Of a stretch of 64,000 bases of DNA, positions 18,805 to 29,578 are shown in pieces; within the stretch, counting starts at the first letter, position 1, and each line of letters opens with the position of its first letter. The stretch lies in the NCBI GenBank assembly GCA_012862575.1, contig BLSF01000010.1, positions 620,001 through 684,000 of the forward strand, written 5' to 3'. Source of the stretch: Parietichytrium sp. I65-24A. Lineage: Eukaryota; Sar; Bigyra; Thraustochytrida; Thraustochytriidae. The notes under the pieces were generated by a model that was not told the DNA's origin, searched no databases, and saw nothing but the letters and a program-made list of their open reading frames with translations. The translations under genes and the position numbers were made by a program.

Positions 18805-21297
18805 TTACTCGTTGATGGAGTAGATGAGCCCTCGGCTTGGAGCTTCGCTGGCCAGATTGCGGATGGCAGATCCTGATCCTGATGTGGGCGAAACGTTGGT
18901 GGTCTTGCTCTTGGAAACGCCGTTGGAGTTGCTCGAATCGATGATGGCTACATAGTATAGCTTCGGGACGACCAACGAACAGACTATGGTAAGTGCGGTG
19001 ATCACGAGTCCAATAATAGAAATGAAAGTAATAGCTGCGGGCTCGCTCACAAGTCTAGAAATCCCGACAGAGAATGAGCCAAAGAACGCCAGGTTATAAA
19101 CCGCGAAAGCGATTCCTCTGGACTCGTTAAATTCGGACACAAAGTTCCTGGAAAGAAATGAAAGGACCATGGCTGCGATGATCATCAGAATTTTATCAAG
19201 CATGATGATCGCCATCCAGTAACCACTGTTTGAGGTGCAGACTGTGGTGTACTGATACGTTTCGACCCAGTGCAGCTCTGCATGCACGGGGTCCATGACT
19301 GACCAGACCAGAAGAATCGCACTTTCGTACACCAGCAGCGCGCATATGATGTAGCCGAGATGCTTGTTAGACAAGCGCAGCGCTCGGCCCTTCACGGTGT
19401 CAGAGCTGTGCTGAGAGAAAAGATAGACAATGCGGTAGGTCTTCAAAAGCAGACTACCGAATGCAATGCACCACCCAGTGCTCACAAGCCAAATTCCGAC
19501 GAGGCACATTGAGGAGAGGGTTTCGATTGATGCTCCGCTGTCCAAGTCCACAACCAAGGTGAAAGCAGAAGCGATGGATATCATTGCACCAACGATAATT
19601 AGACCCAAAAACACTGGAGAAGCTGCCTTCATTACCCTTGCCTTTCGGTACTTGAACACGAGCTTCAATTGGAAGAGGCAACACAACTCAGCGATGACTC
19701 CGAGCGCTATTCCAGCTGGCTTGGCCCAACCATTCCCGACATACACGTCCTCCTGAAACTTGATTGTGAAAGACGCTTGACCAACCGTGGAGTCCTTCAG
19801 CCCATCTTTGACGCTAAATGCATTAACAGTAAACATTCCTTCCGCCGAGAGAGTGATCGGGCCGGTGAACCTGGCGGAGTATTTTGTAGGCTGGGTTCCG
19901 TCAAGCGTGTAGTACGTTTCCGCTCCATCGGTCATACAGGTTATGTTGAAAGTGATCGCTGAGTTGTAAAATCCGCCTTCCAAGGAGAGTTTTGGCTCGG
20001 CAACCTTACCAAAATAAATTTGGCCGCGAAAAGACTCCAAGTCCTCAAGAAGGTCCAAGTAGCTTTCAGGTGCAGCAAAGAACTTGTCCAAGTTTGTGAG
20101 AAGTTTTGCGGCCATTGTGGGATTCATATCTCTGTCTATGAAATGGAAAAGCATGTCCGATGACTCCAGCATAGCCCAACCCTTCAAAGTAATCGGATCG
20201 GTGATGTACTTGGTGGCGTTTTTGTTGCTCGGAATTGCAGTTTCGTTGAGCCTTGCGACCTGATAATCCACAGATCCTAGATACTCCACTAAGCGCTCAG
20301 CGAGTGCAATATTTTTTGAGTTTTTCGAGATAAGGACGCCGTCCGATGGAGCGTCTTCACCTATTTTCAAGCTGGTATCGATGATGGGGAAGCGAAAAAA
20401 GTCTAGTTTTTGCTTGTCTTGCTCATCAAGATGTCGCCTGACAAAGTCGCCGATAAGAGAAAAGGCTGCTGTCTTGCTCAGGAGCTCGTCCTGGACAAGC
20501 GTCCACCTGTTTGCAGACGCTTTCTCGTAAGTTGGAAAGTATCCCAAGTCAATGAGCTCTTTCCATCGAAGGAACACGTTTGCAATCCGTTCATCAGTAA
20601 ATGCTATATCTCCCAAGAAAACTTGCATATGAAACTCTGGTCCGTTTACTCTCATGTTGAGATAGTCAAACCAGCCACCGAGGGGCCAGTTCTCCTTCGA
20701 TCCGATGACGATTGGTTGCACGCCATTCGCCTTTGCCAGTGCGCATGCAGCAAGAAAGTCGTCATAAGACTCTGGGATGCTAATCCCAAGTTCTTCAATG
20801 AGTTCTGCGTTGTAGTAAACACCCCAGTGATAGCTGTCCGTGGGAAGCACGTAGGGTGTGTTGTTCGCATCAGACACCATGTGAAGCGCAAGTTCGGATA
20901 TCTCTTCCGACAGCCCACTTCGATCGAGCATATCGGTCAATGGATGCACCAAGCCGGCTTCTATCAAGTTGCGAGATACTGCTCCACCAGCAAACCACCC
21001 AGCAACGTCTGGTCCGTTCTGAAGATGAAGCAGGTGTACTATATCATTTTTTTGCTGCTCCTGAGAATTCCACTTGTAAATCAACGTCAGGTTGCTATTG
21101 GCTTCCACGAACGGAGCAGTCATCTCCAAGTCCGTCTGAGCGTTTTCCCCGACAAAACTCAGGTATGTAATCGTTTCGCCCCCCGTGCAGTCCACCACGC
21201 CGGCTGCCCCGAATGTAACAGCGCTGCTGCAGAGCACCGCGATGATGACAGCAAGCGCTCCTCCATTTCGCCCGAGTCTACAGTGGCCCGGCTCCAT
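18805..21297 (-). CDS. Class C GPCR with bacterial-type sugar-binding ectodomain
   Basis: 830-residue receptor from the ATG at 21297; the longer frame starts with GTG. Order of parts: a signal peptide (about 15-33); a bacterial ABC-transporter family-1 solute-binding domain (about 42-425), with hallmarks such as HWGVYYNAELIEELG and NWPLGGWFDYLNMR; and a chitobiase/CHB_HEX-type beta domain (about 433-513), with ETYYTLDGTQPT. Seven membrane helices follow (about 527-549, 561-583, 595-618, 647-667, 692-716, 729-749, 755-778). The 7TM part is class C/GABA-B-like: loop 2 carries LLKTYRIVYLF and helix 7 ends VPKLYY. The architecture implies an outside sugar sensor coupled to G proteins. The ligand is inference; the bacterial relatives bind mono- or oligosaccharides. 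The cytosolic tail is short and Ser-rich. The gene precedes C2CD3 with about 990 bp between. Confidence 0.87.
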   Translation of the reverse strand: MEPGHCRLGRNGGALAVIIAVLCSSAVTFGAAGVVDCTGGETITYLSFVGENAQTDLEMTAPFVEANSNLTLIYKWNSQEQQKNDIVHLLHLQNGPDVAGWFAGGAVSRNLIEAGLVHPLTDMLDRSGLSEEISELALHMVSDANNTPYVLPTDSYHWGVYYNAELIEELGISIPESYDDFLAACALAKANGVQPIVIGSKENWPLGGWFDYLNMRVNGPEFHMQVFLGDIAFTDERIANVFLRWKELIDLGYFPTYEKASANRWTLVQDELLSKTAAFSLIGDFVRRHLDEQDKQKLDFFRFPIIDTSLKIGEDAPSDGVLISKNSKNIALAERLVEYLGSVDYQVARLNETAIPSNKNATKYITDPITLKGWAMLESSDMLFHFIDRDMNPTMAAKLLTNLDKFFAAPESYLDLLEDLESFRGQIYFGKVAEPKLSLEGGFYNSAITFNITCMTDGAETYYTLDGTQPTKYSARFTGPITLSAEGMFTVNAFSVKDGLKDSTVGQASFTIKFQEDVYVGNGWAKPAGIALGVIAELCCLFQLKLVFKYRKARVMKAASPVFLGLIIVGAMISIASAFTLVVDLDSGASIETLSSMCLVGIWLVSTGWCIAFGSLLLKTYRIVYLFSQHSSDTVKGRALRLSNKHLGYIICALLVYESAILLVWSVMDPVHAELHWVETYQYTTVCTSNSGYWMAIIMLDKILMIIAAMVLSFLSRNFVSEFNESRGIAFAVYNLAFFGSFSVGISRLVSEPAAITFISIIGLVITALTIVCSLVVPKLYYVAIIDSSNSNGVSKSKTTNVSPTSGSGSAIRNLASEAPSRGLIYSINE

Positions 21298-22288
21298 GCT
21301 GTACCTGCTGCTTGTGCACTGGCGCCGCGCGTCGTGCACAGTTCAGCATGCAGAAAGGAATTACTTCCCCCCACAACGAACGCAGGGAGGCATACCTTGG
21401 TACGTTTTGTGTCTGTGAGTGAAATTCCCACTTACTGTTCAACATTTTCTTATTATAGCAACGAATCAAACATTTATTCTACCAGACATCTTCTCTTGCC
21501 CCGAAGATCATCCGCCGAAACAAGTAGACATAATGTCCCGGCGGCTGGCTCTTAGTGACGACTCGCTGCTGCCTCCTGAATATGGGTTCAAAACTTGTAC
21601 CAAAGTGTCTTGAAGAAGGCTGTCTCGAAAATAGAGCACGTTTTCTGCAGCCTCACATCTACGACTATCAAGTAAGGCTGTTGGCTTGCAAACTGGCAAA
21701 GACAAACTCTTTCCAACAAAATTCTGCACCATCCCGCCTCTCATATTCGCTCCTGCTTGCATTTGCGACATTTATCGTAGCTTAGGGAGTACCTCGCGTT
21801 CGGCGAGAAGCTTTAACTTAACATTCACAAGTTCTGAATTATTTTAAGAAACAAAAAGGTCCAACTTTACAGTCAAATTAGACAATTTCGAGCTTGACTG
21901 TGAGTTCAACCAAGCACAGAGGCCGAGTCAAGTCGCCAAGGGTTCAATTTCAACAAGTGCCAACAAGGTCAAGTGAAGTTCAAGTTCCAACTCAAGAGAT
22001 GATAAGGCTCAAGGCTTGAACGCTCGCCAACGGACATAAATGCTCCCATTCAGATCGTAAAGGATGTTAGTGGGATTCGAGTAGTCTTACCGCCGCGTAG
22101 AAACTTGATCGTAGTATTCACGCAAACTGACTACGAGTGTTCGTTGACAGCACGAAACAATCGAAAGGACTCCGAGTGAGCACCGTAACCCCTTCTCCAC
22201 CACAAGCCTACAAGCTCCGCCATGTCGCAGCAGTTACCGTTGGACAACAACCTCGCCCGGGGCACGATGAGGCTGGTGAGAGGGAGGT
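21298..22288. other. Intergenic region upstream of the GPCR
   Basis: About 990 bases between the GPCR start and the C2CD3 stop, both minus. A GTAAGT donor on the minus strand near 21433 could belong to a 5'-UTR intron of the receptor gene, but no partner acceptor is convincing. Around 21880-22020 there are imprecise repeats of GTTCAA/CAAGTTC type. No other gene is seen. Confidence 0.4.
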
Positions 22289-25200
22289 CTACCAACCCTT
22301 CAAGATGCGTGCAATCCGAGCTGTCTCGGCGTCCATCCATTGTTTCCTCTTAGGTGACTGATTCGGCGATTCGGGGGCAAGAATGTGACCTGGCGGAAAT
22401 CCCGCGGAGGATAAAGGCGTCTCAGAAAGCTGGTTGTAAAACGTGCTTGCTGTGACCCTCTGGACTAAACTTGTCGCGAGACCAGAATATAGTCCAGTGT
22501 TAGAGTTATCGCCCTGTAGGCTAGGGGCCACTTGCTCGAAAATTTCTTGTTCGGTTTCGACTGTTACCCCGCTTTCCGTGCTTGAACCAGAAGTGTGCTC
22601 TAATAGCATGCCTCTATCTTCCAAAACGTCTTCAGCGTTGAGGTCTATTGACACAGATTGTTCCTCCAAGGGAAGGTCGTCCATTGTTTCCGAGACGAGG
22701 ATATCTTCTTCCTCTTTTGGCTCCTCAGTGGGAGTATTCTTCAGAGTTTCAACGAAAAACTCGCTGTTTTCTTCCGTCGGCGAGGAGTGCTCTTGAACCA
22801 CTAAAATTGCCTCGATTTCAAAGTTCGAAGCGTCTTGTTGAACATTGTAGTCCCTCGAGCTTGTTGCTTGAATGTCGTCTGACTTGGGAGAAAGGTCTCT
22901 AGGACTCTCATTCTCTAAATAACCTACGGCCTTTTCTGAAGTAGAACCTTGGTTTGGAGATTTTTCGCTTTCAGATCTTGGATCTTCGACGGCAGCCGCT
23001 GCTCCCACGAGGATCTCCGATTCTTGAGCAATATAGTCCACATTCGTGACATCAAGCGCAGTGAGCGTTGCTTGCCCTTCGACGTTTTCTGCGTGAGTCT
23101 GCTCGTATGGGTGCATGCGGGTTTTGGCAAATGCCTCGACCACATCAACAACATCTCTGAGGACGCTTGTGACCTCTTCTTCAATAGTTTTCGGGTCGTC
23201 ATCCAAAGCTTGATGCGAGAGCTCCGCTTTTTTGCTAACGGGGGTCGATAATGGTGAAAACTGTGCATCAAAGTCGAGACCATCGAGGCCTGCAAAGATG
23301 TCTTCTGCAGCAGGGAAGTCTTCGTCTCTCTCTCTCTGAACCTCGTCAAGCGTAGGATTTTGCGAATAAATAGCGGAGTCGAGATGGTCAGCGGCAGTAA
23401 CCGGGCTAATCGAATGTTTCGAGGCAGATTCAAGGTCAACCACATCTGAATGGTTCGAAAGACCAGTTTCTGCAGAACCAGCAGAGTCTTGAACATCATT
23501 AGCGATCAAAGTGTCTGCGGTCGCCACATCTTCAGCCTCAACGTGACGTGCTTGATCTGACGGTTCTTCTAATACCAGCGATCTAGCTTCGCTTCCAGTA
23601 CTCCTGCCGCTGTGGCTACCAGTCTCCAAAGCAGCTAAATCGCTGCTTTCCACACTGAGAGAATCGTTCGGGGCGGCACCGCAAGTTTGCTCGTCGGCAA
23701 TATTGTCAAGCTTTGTATGCTCTGCGCCCTGAAGTTCGGCATCGTTCACCACGCGTCCGACCCAATTTTGGGGCTCCCCGGGCTCCGCGCTCTTGTCTTT
23801 AGCTTTCATACTCTCCTCTTTTAAGTCGGCAAGCTCACCCACTTTTGAAGCAAGTGTTTCGTCGGCAGGCACGCCTAATTCTTCCACCTCGTCACTTCCA
23901 AGCTGACCTAATCTCGCCAGTAGCTCGTCATCGAGCAAGCGAAGACTTTCTAAGGTTTGACGGATTGATTCGTCTCCATTTCCGTCTCCGTCGTCATTCA
24001 GATAATCAGATTGTGGCAGTGTAGTTTTGTCGGGCTCAGATTCATGATACGTCTCGCTGTGCTCAGGAAACTCCGACTGCTCCCGCGCTACCGCAGCGGT
24101 GTCTTGCCAGCCATCAGTTGATTGCGAAGAGGCTGGCCTAATCAGGACCTTGACTTGACCCACGCGACGCTGTTCGTCGTCAATGATATGGTACCAGCCA
24201 TGCACAGTGTCGATTCCCACAAACAAATTGGAGAAATCCACCACCGCAGTACCAATTAAGATGTCTGTCAAGCCGTACTCGCTTTGCATGTGGTATGGCA
24301 CTGGGTCCCTTCGTGCACCTATCCCATACGGATCGTAGTCAAGACCCGGTTGCCCAAATTGCAGTGAGTCCGGCGACAGCTGGTGCGCATTCTCTGAACG
24401 GTAATATGTGTGGTGCCACACGTGAATTCGCAAGACTTTGGGAAGTGAGTCTTCCACACGCAACGTAAAGGTATCCGCCCATTGAGGGTTGCACGTTGGG
24501 CTGTTGTGTGCTATTTGACCTTTGAACGACTGTTTGGCAAGGCGGTAGTCAAACCGGACTGTGGCGTACGGTGCCGGAAGCACAAGGTTTGAACCCGTCT
24601 GAATCATTGGCAAGTGCATTGCACTTTCAACTTGAACGTGAATCTCACTTGCTGCAGGGATGGGTTCCTGTAGAACCGCAGAATTCATTTCTAAAGTCCA
24701 CTCTCCCTGTCTCTCCTCTTCGTTTGAATGGGAATCCTGTTCCGCTCTTCTGGAGTCTCCTCCATCTACTGTTTCTCTACCTCTGTCGTTGTCCATATTT
24801 TCACTTTCTCTTTCCTCGCTTCTCAATAAAAAATACTCTTCCCCACGGTTCGCATCGTTGCTCTCGTCCTCAGTCAACGCCCTTTTTTCGCTAGTTTGTA
24901 TAATTGTGACTTCTTCAGCACTTTGGTTGGCTAAGGATTCCGGCTCGTCATTTGAAGACTCCCCTCCGTCACCTGTCCCAGGACCGCCAGCCTCTGGGTC
25001 TTCCCTTTCAACAGTGTCGTAGAGAGGAAGGACTGGTGAGGGCTTTGGCACAAAGAGCTGTGCTTGTTGGCGGTGGTGATCGAAGAATACAGAGACCTGC
25101 AACGTTGCCGCACGCTGGGACACTTCGGCGGCATTCGGTGAGATGATGTGCACGTCGGCTTGCACTCCTCGATCGGAGAGGAGCAAATCGCGAAGCGGGA

Positions 25201-28200
25201 GCCGCCCCTGTCCCAAAAGCACCTGCTCAAAGTCTTGAAATCCATCTTCAGTGTGCCCTGGGAAGCGTGAAATTGGCTGATTGTGCCAGACGGAAAAATT
25301 TAGCGTAGCGTTTACGAGTGCCTCCAACAAGGCCGGTTCGAGCTTCAAACTGAGCTGAAACTCTTCTTCTAAAAGGCAGCCAAAAGTGCGGACTTTCACA
25401 TCCGTGGAACCGCTCAGCTCAGCTCGTTCTCGAAGACTCTTGTCCTTTGCATCGCTACCAAGCTCAAGGTCAACACTAACAGATGGATTCACGCCGACAG
25501 CAGCAGACAAGTATAAAAAGCTTTTGTTCAAGGCGTGCTGAGCAGCAAGCCGCGCAAGCGGCTGCAGATCTTTTATCCGATTGAGCTGAACACACAGTAG
25601 CGTCCAAGCTGCATCGAGGTGATCCTCGGATATGCGAGTCGTGAACGGAGCTGGTGGGCTCGCATCGTCATTTTTCGCAGCCGAGGATGTCAAGAATTCT
25701 GGTTTGGCTGCCCTCGAGTCAACCGCCTCGTATCTCTTGTAGGTAATCCGCACTTTCAGAAACTCAATTTTGCGGGCTCCGTTCTTGGACAGTGCAACGC
25801 GATAAAGGTGTGAAGACGCTTTCGTTTGCATGAAGAGCTGAGTGTCTGAAACCCCGACCTCGCCAGCGGAAGGGGCAGTCTCTTCCGCATTCGAAACAAG
25901 CTCGACTAATTCGTAGCCAGCAATTGAGCCAACAGCTTCCAACTGAACGTCATCAGGTCTCGGATCGTCCTTTGACCTGGCTGGACCGATCACTGAAAAT
26001 GCGAGCTTCGAATAGTGCGGGGGGAGAAAATCTAGCACGCTTTGCCCGACTTCCGTTTCGATCAAATGTCTGGCCACCGTGTTGTTACTTGAAGCATGAC
26101 TATCCCACCACAATTCGTGCGAATGAAGACGAGCGCCGTCGGCTTCCCATGTGTAAGGAAAGTTGTACGCCACTAATAGCCCGCTCACGTCATGACGATG
26201 GCAGCGATTCACTATTTCAATCGTGAATATGTGCTGCTCTTTTGCCCCGACGCCACTTTCGAGGGCAAGGTCTTCAGAATCGCGAGTCGTAGCTTTCACT
26301 TCACCGCCGTCGGATGAGTTCTGATGCTGGGATGTCTCGACGGAGGAAGGCTTCTCCTCCTCAGACTGGCTGTGCATGTCTTCCTTCGCAGGTGAGGACT
26401 GGGCGCGCAGTTCGGGATCAAGAGTTTGCTCCGTGGGATGCAGCAAAATTTCCTCATCGTCTACAGCAACGGGCCGATTGTTCTCCTCCTGTGCCGCGGG
26501 TGCGTGCTGAACACCACTCATGTTGTCACTATAAGATTCTTCGCGAAGAGTGGCCCCTTGGGATGTCGGAGCAAAATCTTGGTCGAAAAGTTTGGACTGG
26601 CCACGTGGGCAAACTGAAAGCCAAAGCTTTGTGACAACAATACCCGATCGCGGGTCTTTTACTGGCACCCAACCAGCAAAGGGCTGTGTATAGATCCTTG
26701 CAAGCCCGACAAATACACTTTGCGTATCATAGACCTCCACAACGGGGGCGAATTGTTCTTCGAGGTGGAAGTGAAAAGGCACTTGCACCAAAGGTTCGCT
26801 TACGACCACACACGAGTGCCGATTGATCCGAAGCCGAACCTGGCCGCGATATTCCCGGAAGCTGACCTCCAAATTACAATTCGAGACCTCTGGCTCAGGT
26901 CGAGCTATCTCTGAGGCATCGACTTGCCGAGTCTCATCTCTGCTAGTCCGGTGCTGTGCGGAGAGTTGATTTGAAAGCGCATCTCGCAAAAAGTCTTCCG
27001 CAATTGGGTTTGTGGAAGAAGCCAGATTTAATTGAAGGTCGATTTTCCCGAGGAGGCGACTCTGTGTCGTTGATGCTCCGCCGATTGACTGCTCGTAAAG
27101 CTGGACACTGTTACAATACAACAAGCCATCAGAGATGAGCACGTACTTCAACGGCACGCTTCCCTGAGCGATGACTTGCGGCTCTGGAGCCTCAGTGGGT
27201 CTACAGATGCGTATGAGTACGCTCCCACGAAGCCATTGATCAGCAAGATTTGCGTCGAGCGTGATCGGCCAGGTGGCCTCGGCTTGCAAAGTGAACTCCT
27301 TCCACGTATTCTTGGACCCTTTCGAAGCGTGCTCGCTCGTTGGAGCTCGCCATCTGTATTGAGAGTTTCGCTTCGGCGGCTGCTCCTTTCTTGGAAGCTC
27401 AGCATCCAGAACTTTGAAGTGCGTAAAGCTTGGAGCCTCATCATGGCCCACCTTGGATCGAGGAGGAGGCAATCGAATCGTCAAGCTCACGGAAGTTTTT
27501 GAGCTCTCGAGTGCATGACTAAGCTCTGAACACACGCATAAACCGGAGAGACTCGCGGTTGCTGACGCTACTTGCGCGACAATTTGTGCGGTGTCAGAAA
27601 TGAGAGGATCCGAATCTGGGCTGCCCAACTCTAGACTCCAGAGGTCCTCTGCTGCACCACCACGTTTCACATCATCACTCGCCACGCTATCCTGTGTCGA
27701 AAATTGAGACGGGTTGCTACTTCCCTGCTCCAAAGCCCCGTCCAATTCCTTTTTTAAGCGGGCAGCTCTCTCTAGAACGGCTTGCAGAATTTGCGCACCC
27801 TCGCTAACCCCATCCGTCGAAGGCTTCGCAAGCCCCCTCTCTTGTGAAGGTGGTCGCGTTCTGTCCCATGATTGAGCCTCGGACGCTTTCGAGACGCTGA
27901 TTCCCTCGCTCGTCTTCTTAGAGAATTCCTTTCTCCGCTCTACCGGGGAAGTCTTTCGCAGCGATTTAATTAGTTTCAGGGCATTTTGTCTCTCGACCCG
28001 CTTCTCGGCTTGGGTAGCGAAATTTGGCAAGTTTGGATCCCGAGGCGAGTCCATTTCCAAGTTCGGACTATAAACTCGCTGCCTATTTACAATTGGACTG
28101 GAGGGCCCCATCCCTTCATCAGAAATTGCTCTTATTTCGTTGAGTAAGAACGATGCCATCCGTGGATCGCTGCCTCTATCAGACGATGCTGCTGCTCCCG

Positions 28201-28858
28201 TGCCATGCACGTTTAGGGGACCAACGCGAAGAGGAGGATCGTCGCTGTTTTCGATTACATCTTCCTCCATCTGCATAAGCTTACTGTGTTCAATGCCCAT
28301 GCGAATTTTTATACATATGTCCACGTCTGCGATCTCTTCAAAGGGGGGCTGTATTGTGGTCACCGGGAATGTCCCTTGCACAACTATCGGCGAGGTTGTC
28401 CCTGGCTCCACATCAAGACGTATTTTAACGATGCCCAGAGCCTTGCCATACAGCTCTACGCGAAACTCCACCGCGCTAGCATCTTTCAAATAAGTCAGCA
28501 GCTGCTGTTCTCCAGTCTCAACAGGAAACCACACCTCCATTTCTCCATTTCTCGCGTCAGCCAACTCAAAAGCGGTCTCCTGTTCTTCGTCCTGACCCCA
28601 CCACCTCAAAACCAGCTTCGCGTCTTCCATTTGCCCGTTCGCCAAGACTCCATGCAGATCATCGCCCCGGCCCCTCATCAAATTTCCCCCACCTCCGCCA
28701 CCTCTCCGTCGAACGACCCCATGTCTCCATGCATTCTCTGTCCTCCAAGCGACGTTGCGTCTCAACCTCAGAGGCAACGCCACTGCAACGCACACTTCGC
28801 CCAGCAGGCTTCCGCGCACTTTCGGCGGCAGCACAGGGCCCGTCCGCGCCCTCTGCAT
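22289..28858 (-). CDS. C2CD3: C2CD3-like centriole distal-end protein with multiple C2 domains
   Basis: 2189-residue protein in one uninterrupted frame. The N-terminal domain begins LPPKVRGSLLG and includes LVLRWWGQ near residue 83, matching the start of animal C2CD3. Further C2-like domains lie at about 436-636, 659-756, 873-1006, 1082-1259 and 1400-1575; the last has APYATVRFDYRL, NPQWADTF and a closing VGQVKVLIRP. Residues 1575-2189 are acidic and disordered, apart from a short basic C-terminus (MDAETARIARILKGW). C2CD3 sits at the distal centriole and is needed for distal appendages and for starting cilia. With the AHI1 gene in the same window it supports a flagellated cell. Total length is close to the roughly 2350 residues of the human protein. 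Domain limits are estimates by eye. An early Gly/Arg insertion (residues 47-66) might hide a mis-called start. Confidence 0.75.
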   Translation of the reverse strand: MQRARTGPVLPPKVRGSLLGEVCVAVALPLRLRRNVAWRTENAWRHGVVRRRGGGGGGNLMRGRGDDLHGVLANGQMEDAKLVLRWWGQDEEQETAFELADARNGEMEVWFPVETGEQQLLTYLKDASAVEFRVELYGKALGIVKIRLDVEPGTTSPIVVQGTFPVTTIQPPFEEIADVDICIKIRMGIEHSKLMQMEEDVIENSDDPPLRVGPLNVHGTGAAASSDRGSDPRMASFLLNEIRAISDEGMGPSSPIVNRQRVYSPNLEMDSPRDPNLPNFATQAEKRVERQNALKLIKSLRKTSPVERRKEFSKKTSEGISVSKASEAQSWDRTRPPSQERGLAKPSTDGVSEGAQILQAVLERAARLKKELDGALEQGSSNPSQFSTQDSVASDDVKRGGAAEDLWSLELGSPDSDPLISDTAQIVAQVASATASLSGLCVCSELSHALESSKTSVSLTIRLPPPRSKVGHDEAPSFTHFKVLDAELPRKEQPPKRNSQYRWRAPTSEHASKGSKNTWKEFTLQAEATWPITLDANLADQWLRGSVLIRICRPTEAPEPQVIAQGSVPLKYVLISDGLLYCNSVQLYEQSIGGASTTQSRLLGKIDLQLNLASSTNPIAEDFLRDALSNQLSAQHRTSRDETRQVDASEIARPEPEVSNCNLEVSFREYRGQVRLRINRHSCVVVSEPLVQVPFHFHLEEQFAPVVEVYDTQSVFVGLARIYTQPFAGWVPVKDPRSGIVVTKLWLSVCPRGQSKLFDQDFAPTSQGATLREESYSDNMSGVQHAPAAQEENNRPVAVDDEEILLHPTEQTLDPELRAQSSPAKEDMHSQSEEEKPSSVETSQHQNSSDGGEVKATTRDSEDLALESGVGAKEQHIFTIEIVNRCHRHDVSGLLVAYNFPYTWEADGARLHSHELWWDSHASSNNTVARHLIETEVGQSVLDFLPPHYSKLAFSVIGPARSKDDPRPDDVQLEAVGSIAGYELVELVSNAEETAPSAGEVGVSDTQLFMQTKASSHLYRVALSKNGARKIEFLKVRITYKRYEAVDSRAAKPEFLTSSAAKNDDASPPAPFTTRISEDHLDAAWTLLCVQLNRIKDLQPLARLAAQHALNKSFLYLSAAVGVNPSVSVDLELGSDAKDKSLRERAELSGSTDVKVRTFGCLLEEEFQLSLKLEPALLEALVNATLNFSVWHNQPISRFPGHTEDGFQDFEQVLLGQGRLPLRDLLLSDRGVQADVHIISPNAAEVSQRAATLQVSVFFDHHRQQAQLFVPKPSPVLPLYDTVEREDPEAGGPGTGDGGESSNDEPESLANQSAEEVTIIQTSEKRALTEDESNDANRGEEYFLLRSEERESENMDNDRGRETVDGGDSRRAEQDSHSNEEERQGEWTLEMNSAVLQEPIPAASEIHVQVESAMHLPMIQTGSNLVLPAPYATVRFDYRLAKQSFKGQIAHNSPTCNPQWADTFTLRVEDSLPKVLRIHVWHHTYYRSENAHQLSPDSLQFGQPGLDYDPYGIGARRDPVPYHMQSEYGLTDILIGTAVVDFSNLFVGIDTVHGWYHIIDDEQRRVGQVKVLIRPASSQSTDGWQDTAAVAREQSEFPEHSETYHESEPDKTTLPQSDYLNDDGDGNGDESIRQTLESLRLLDDELLARLGQLGSDEVEELGVPADETLASKVGELADLKEESMKAKDKSAEPGEPQNWVGRVVNDAELQGAEHTKLDNIADEQTCGAAPNDSLSVESSDLAALETGSHSGRSTGSEARSLVLEEPSDQARHVEAEDVATADTLIANDVQDSAGSAETGLSNHSDVVDLESASKHSISPVTAADHLDSAIYSQNPTLDEVQRERDEDFPAAEDIFAGLDGLDFDAQFSPLSTPVSKKAELSHQALDDDPKTIEEEVTSVLRDVVDVVEAFAKTRMHPYEQTHAENVEGQATLTALDVTNVDYIAQESEILVGAAAAVEDPRSESEKSPNQGSTSEKAVGYLENESPRDLSPKSDDIQATSSRDYNVQQDASNFEIEAILVVQEHSSPTEENSEFFVETLKNTPTEEPKEEEDILVSETMDDLPLEEQSVSIDLNAEDVLEDRGMLLEHTSGSSTESGVTVETEQEIFEQVAPSLQGDNSNTGLYSGLATSLVQRVTASTFYNQLSETPLSSAGFPPGHILAPESPNQSPKRKQWMDAETARIARILKGW

Positions 28859-28870
28859 CCTTCACTTTCT

Positions 28871-28925
28871 TTTGCACTTTGCACTTTCCACTTTGCACTT
28901 TCCACTTTGCACTTTGCACTTTGCA
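28871..28925. repeat. GCACTTT/CCACTTT heptamer repeat at the C2CD3 start
   Basis: About eight 7-bp units alternating GCACTTT and CCACTTT lie immediately 5' of the C2CD3 ATG, so they are probably in its leader. They are followed at 28952-28993 by a second short tandem repeat. Confidence 0.8.
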
Positions 28926-28951
28926 GCAAACCAAACAATCCCTCTCCAGTT

Positions 28952-28993
28952 TGTCTCACTGTCTCACTGTCTCGCTGTCTCGCTGTCTCGCTG
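28952..28993. repeat. 8-bp tandem repeat (TGTCTCGC/TGTCTCAC)
   Basis: Five copies of an octamer with one internal base change, in the C2CD3 promoter side. Its unit length equals that of the repeats near jouberin (6094) and at the scaffold gap (29579). Confidence 0.75.
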
Positions 28994-29578
28994 GGAGGGG
29001 GCGTGGGCGCCGTGGCGTTTGGGGGAGCGCGTCTTGTGAGGGGTCGGCACTTTGCGCGTATGCCGCTCGGCAAAATTGGTCTACTGTATTGGGCGAAGAA
29101 GCAATTATTGGCTTTGTTTTGTGAGGGGGAAAAAAAATTGGTTTTCAAGAGATGGGATCGGACAGTTTTTGAATTCTCGAGCAGGTGGTTCGATGACAGA
29201 AGGTGCGAATTTTGTCTTGCGGAACGCATCTGTCTGTCGTCTGGACTATGCGAAGGTTAGCATAGGTTAGCGCTAATTAAAACAGATTATAAAGTGTGAC
29301 TGTGCTTATGGTGTTTCATGTGTTTCATGGTTAAATTGCATGGCATTCGCACGGCATGGCATGGCATCCCACCAACTTCTTTCGCTGGGCCCGTGCTTTC
29401 GCACTGTCTCGGTGACTGGGATTCTTTTGTCGAAAAACGGCGAACGCTGAGAGGGGACTACATGCCGCTTCGCCTGTGAGGATCTTCGTTACTCGCCCCA
29501 GCCGCCATCACCAATTCAGACTGCAAGCACTGGCTTCAACAATCATCTTGTCCTGAGTGGAAGAATCTCTAGAAACAG

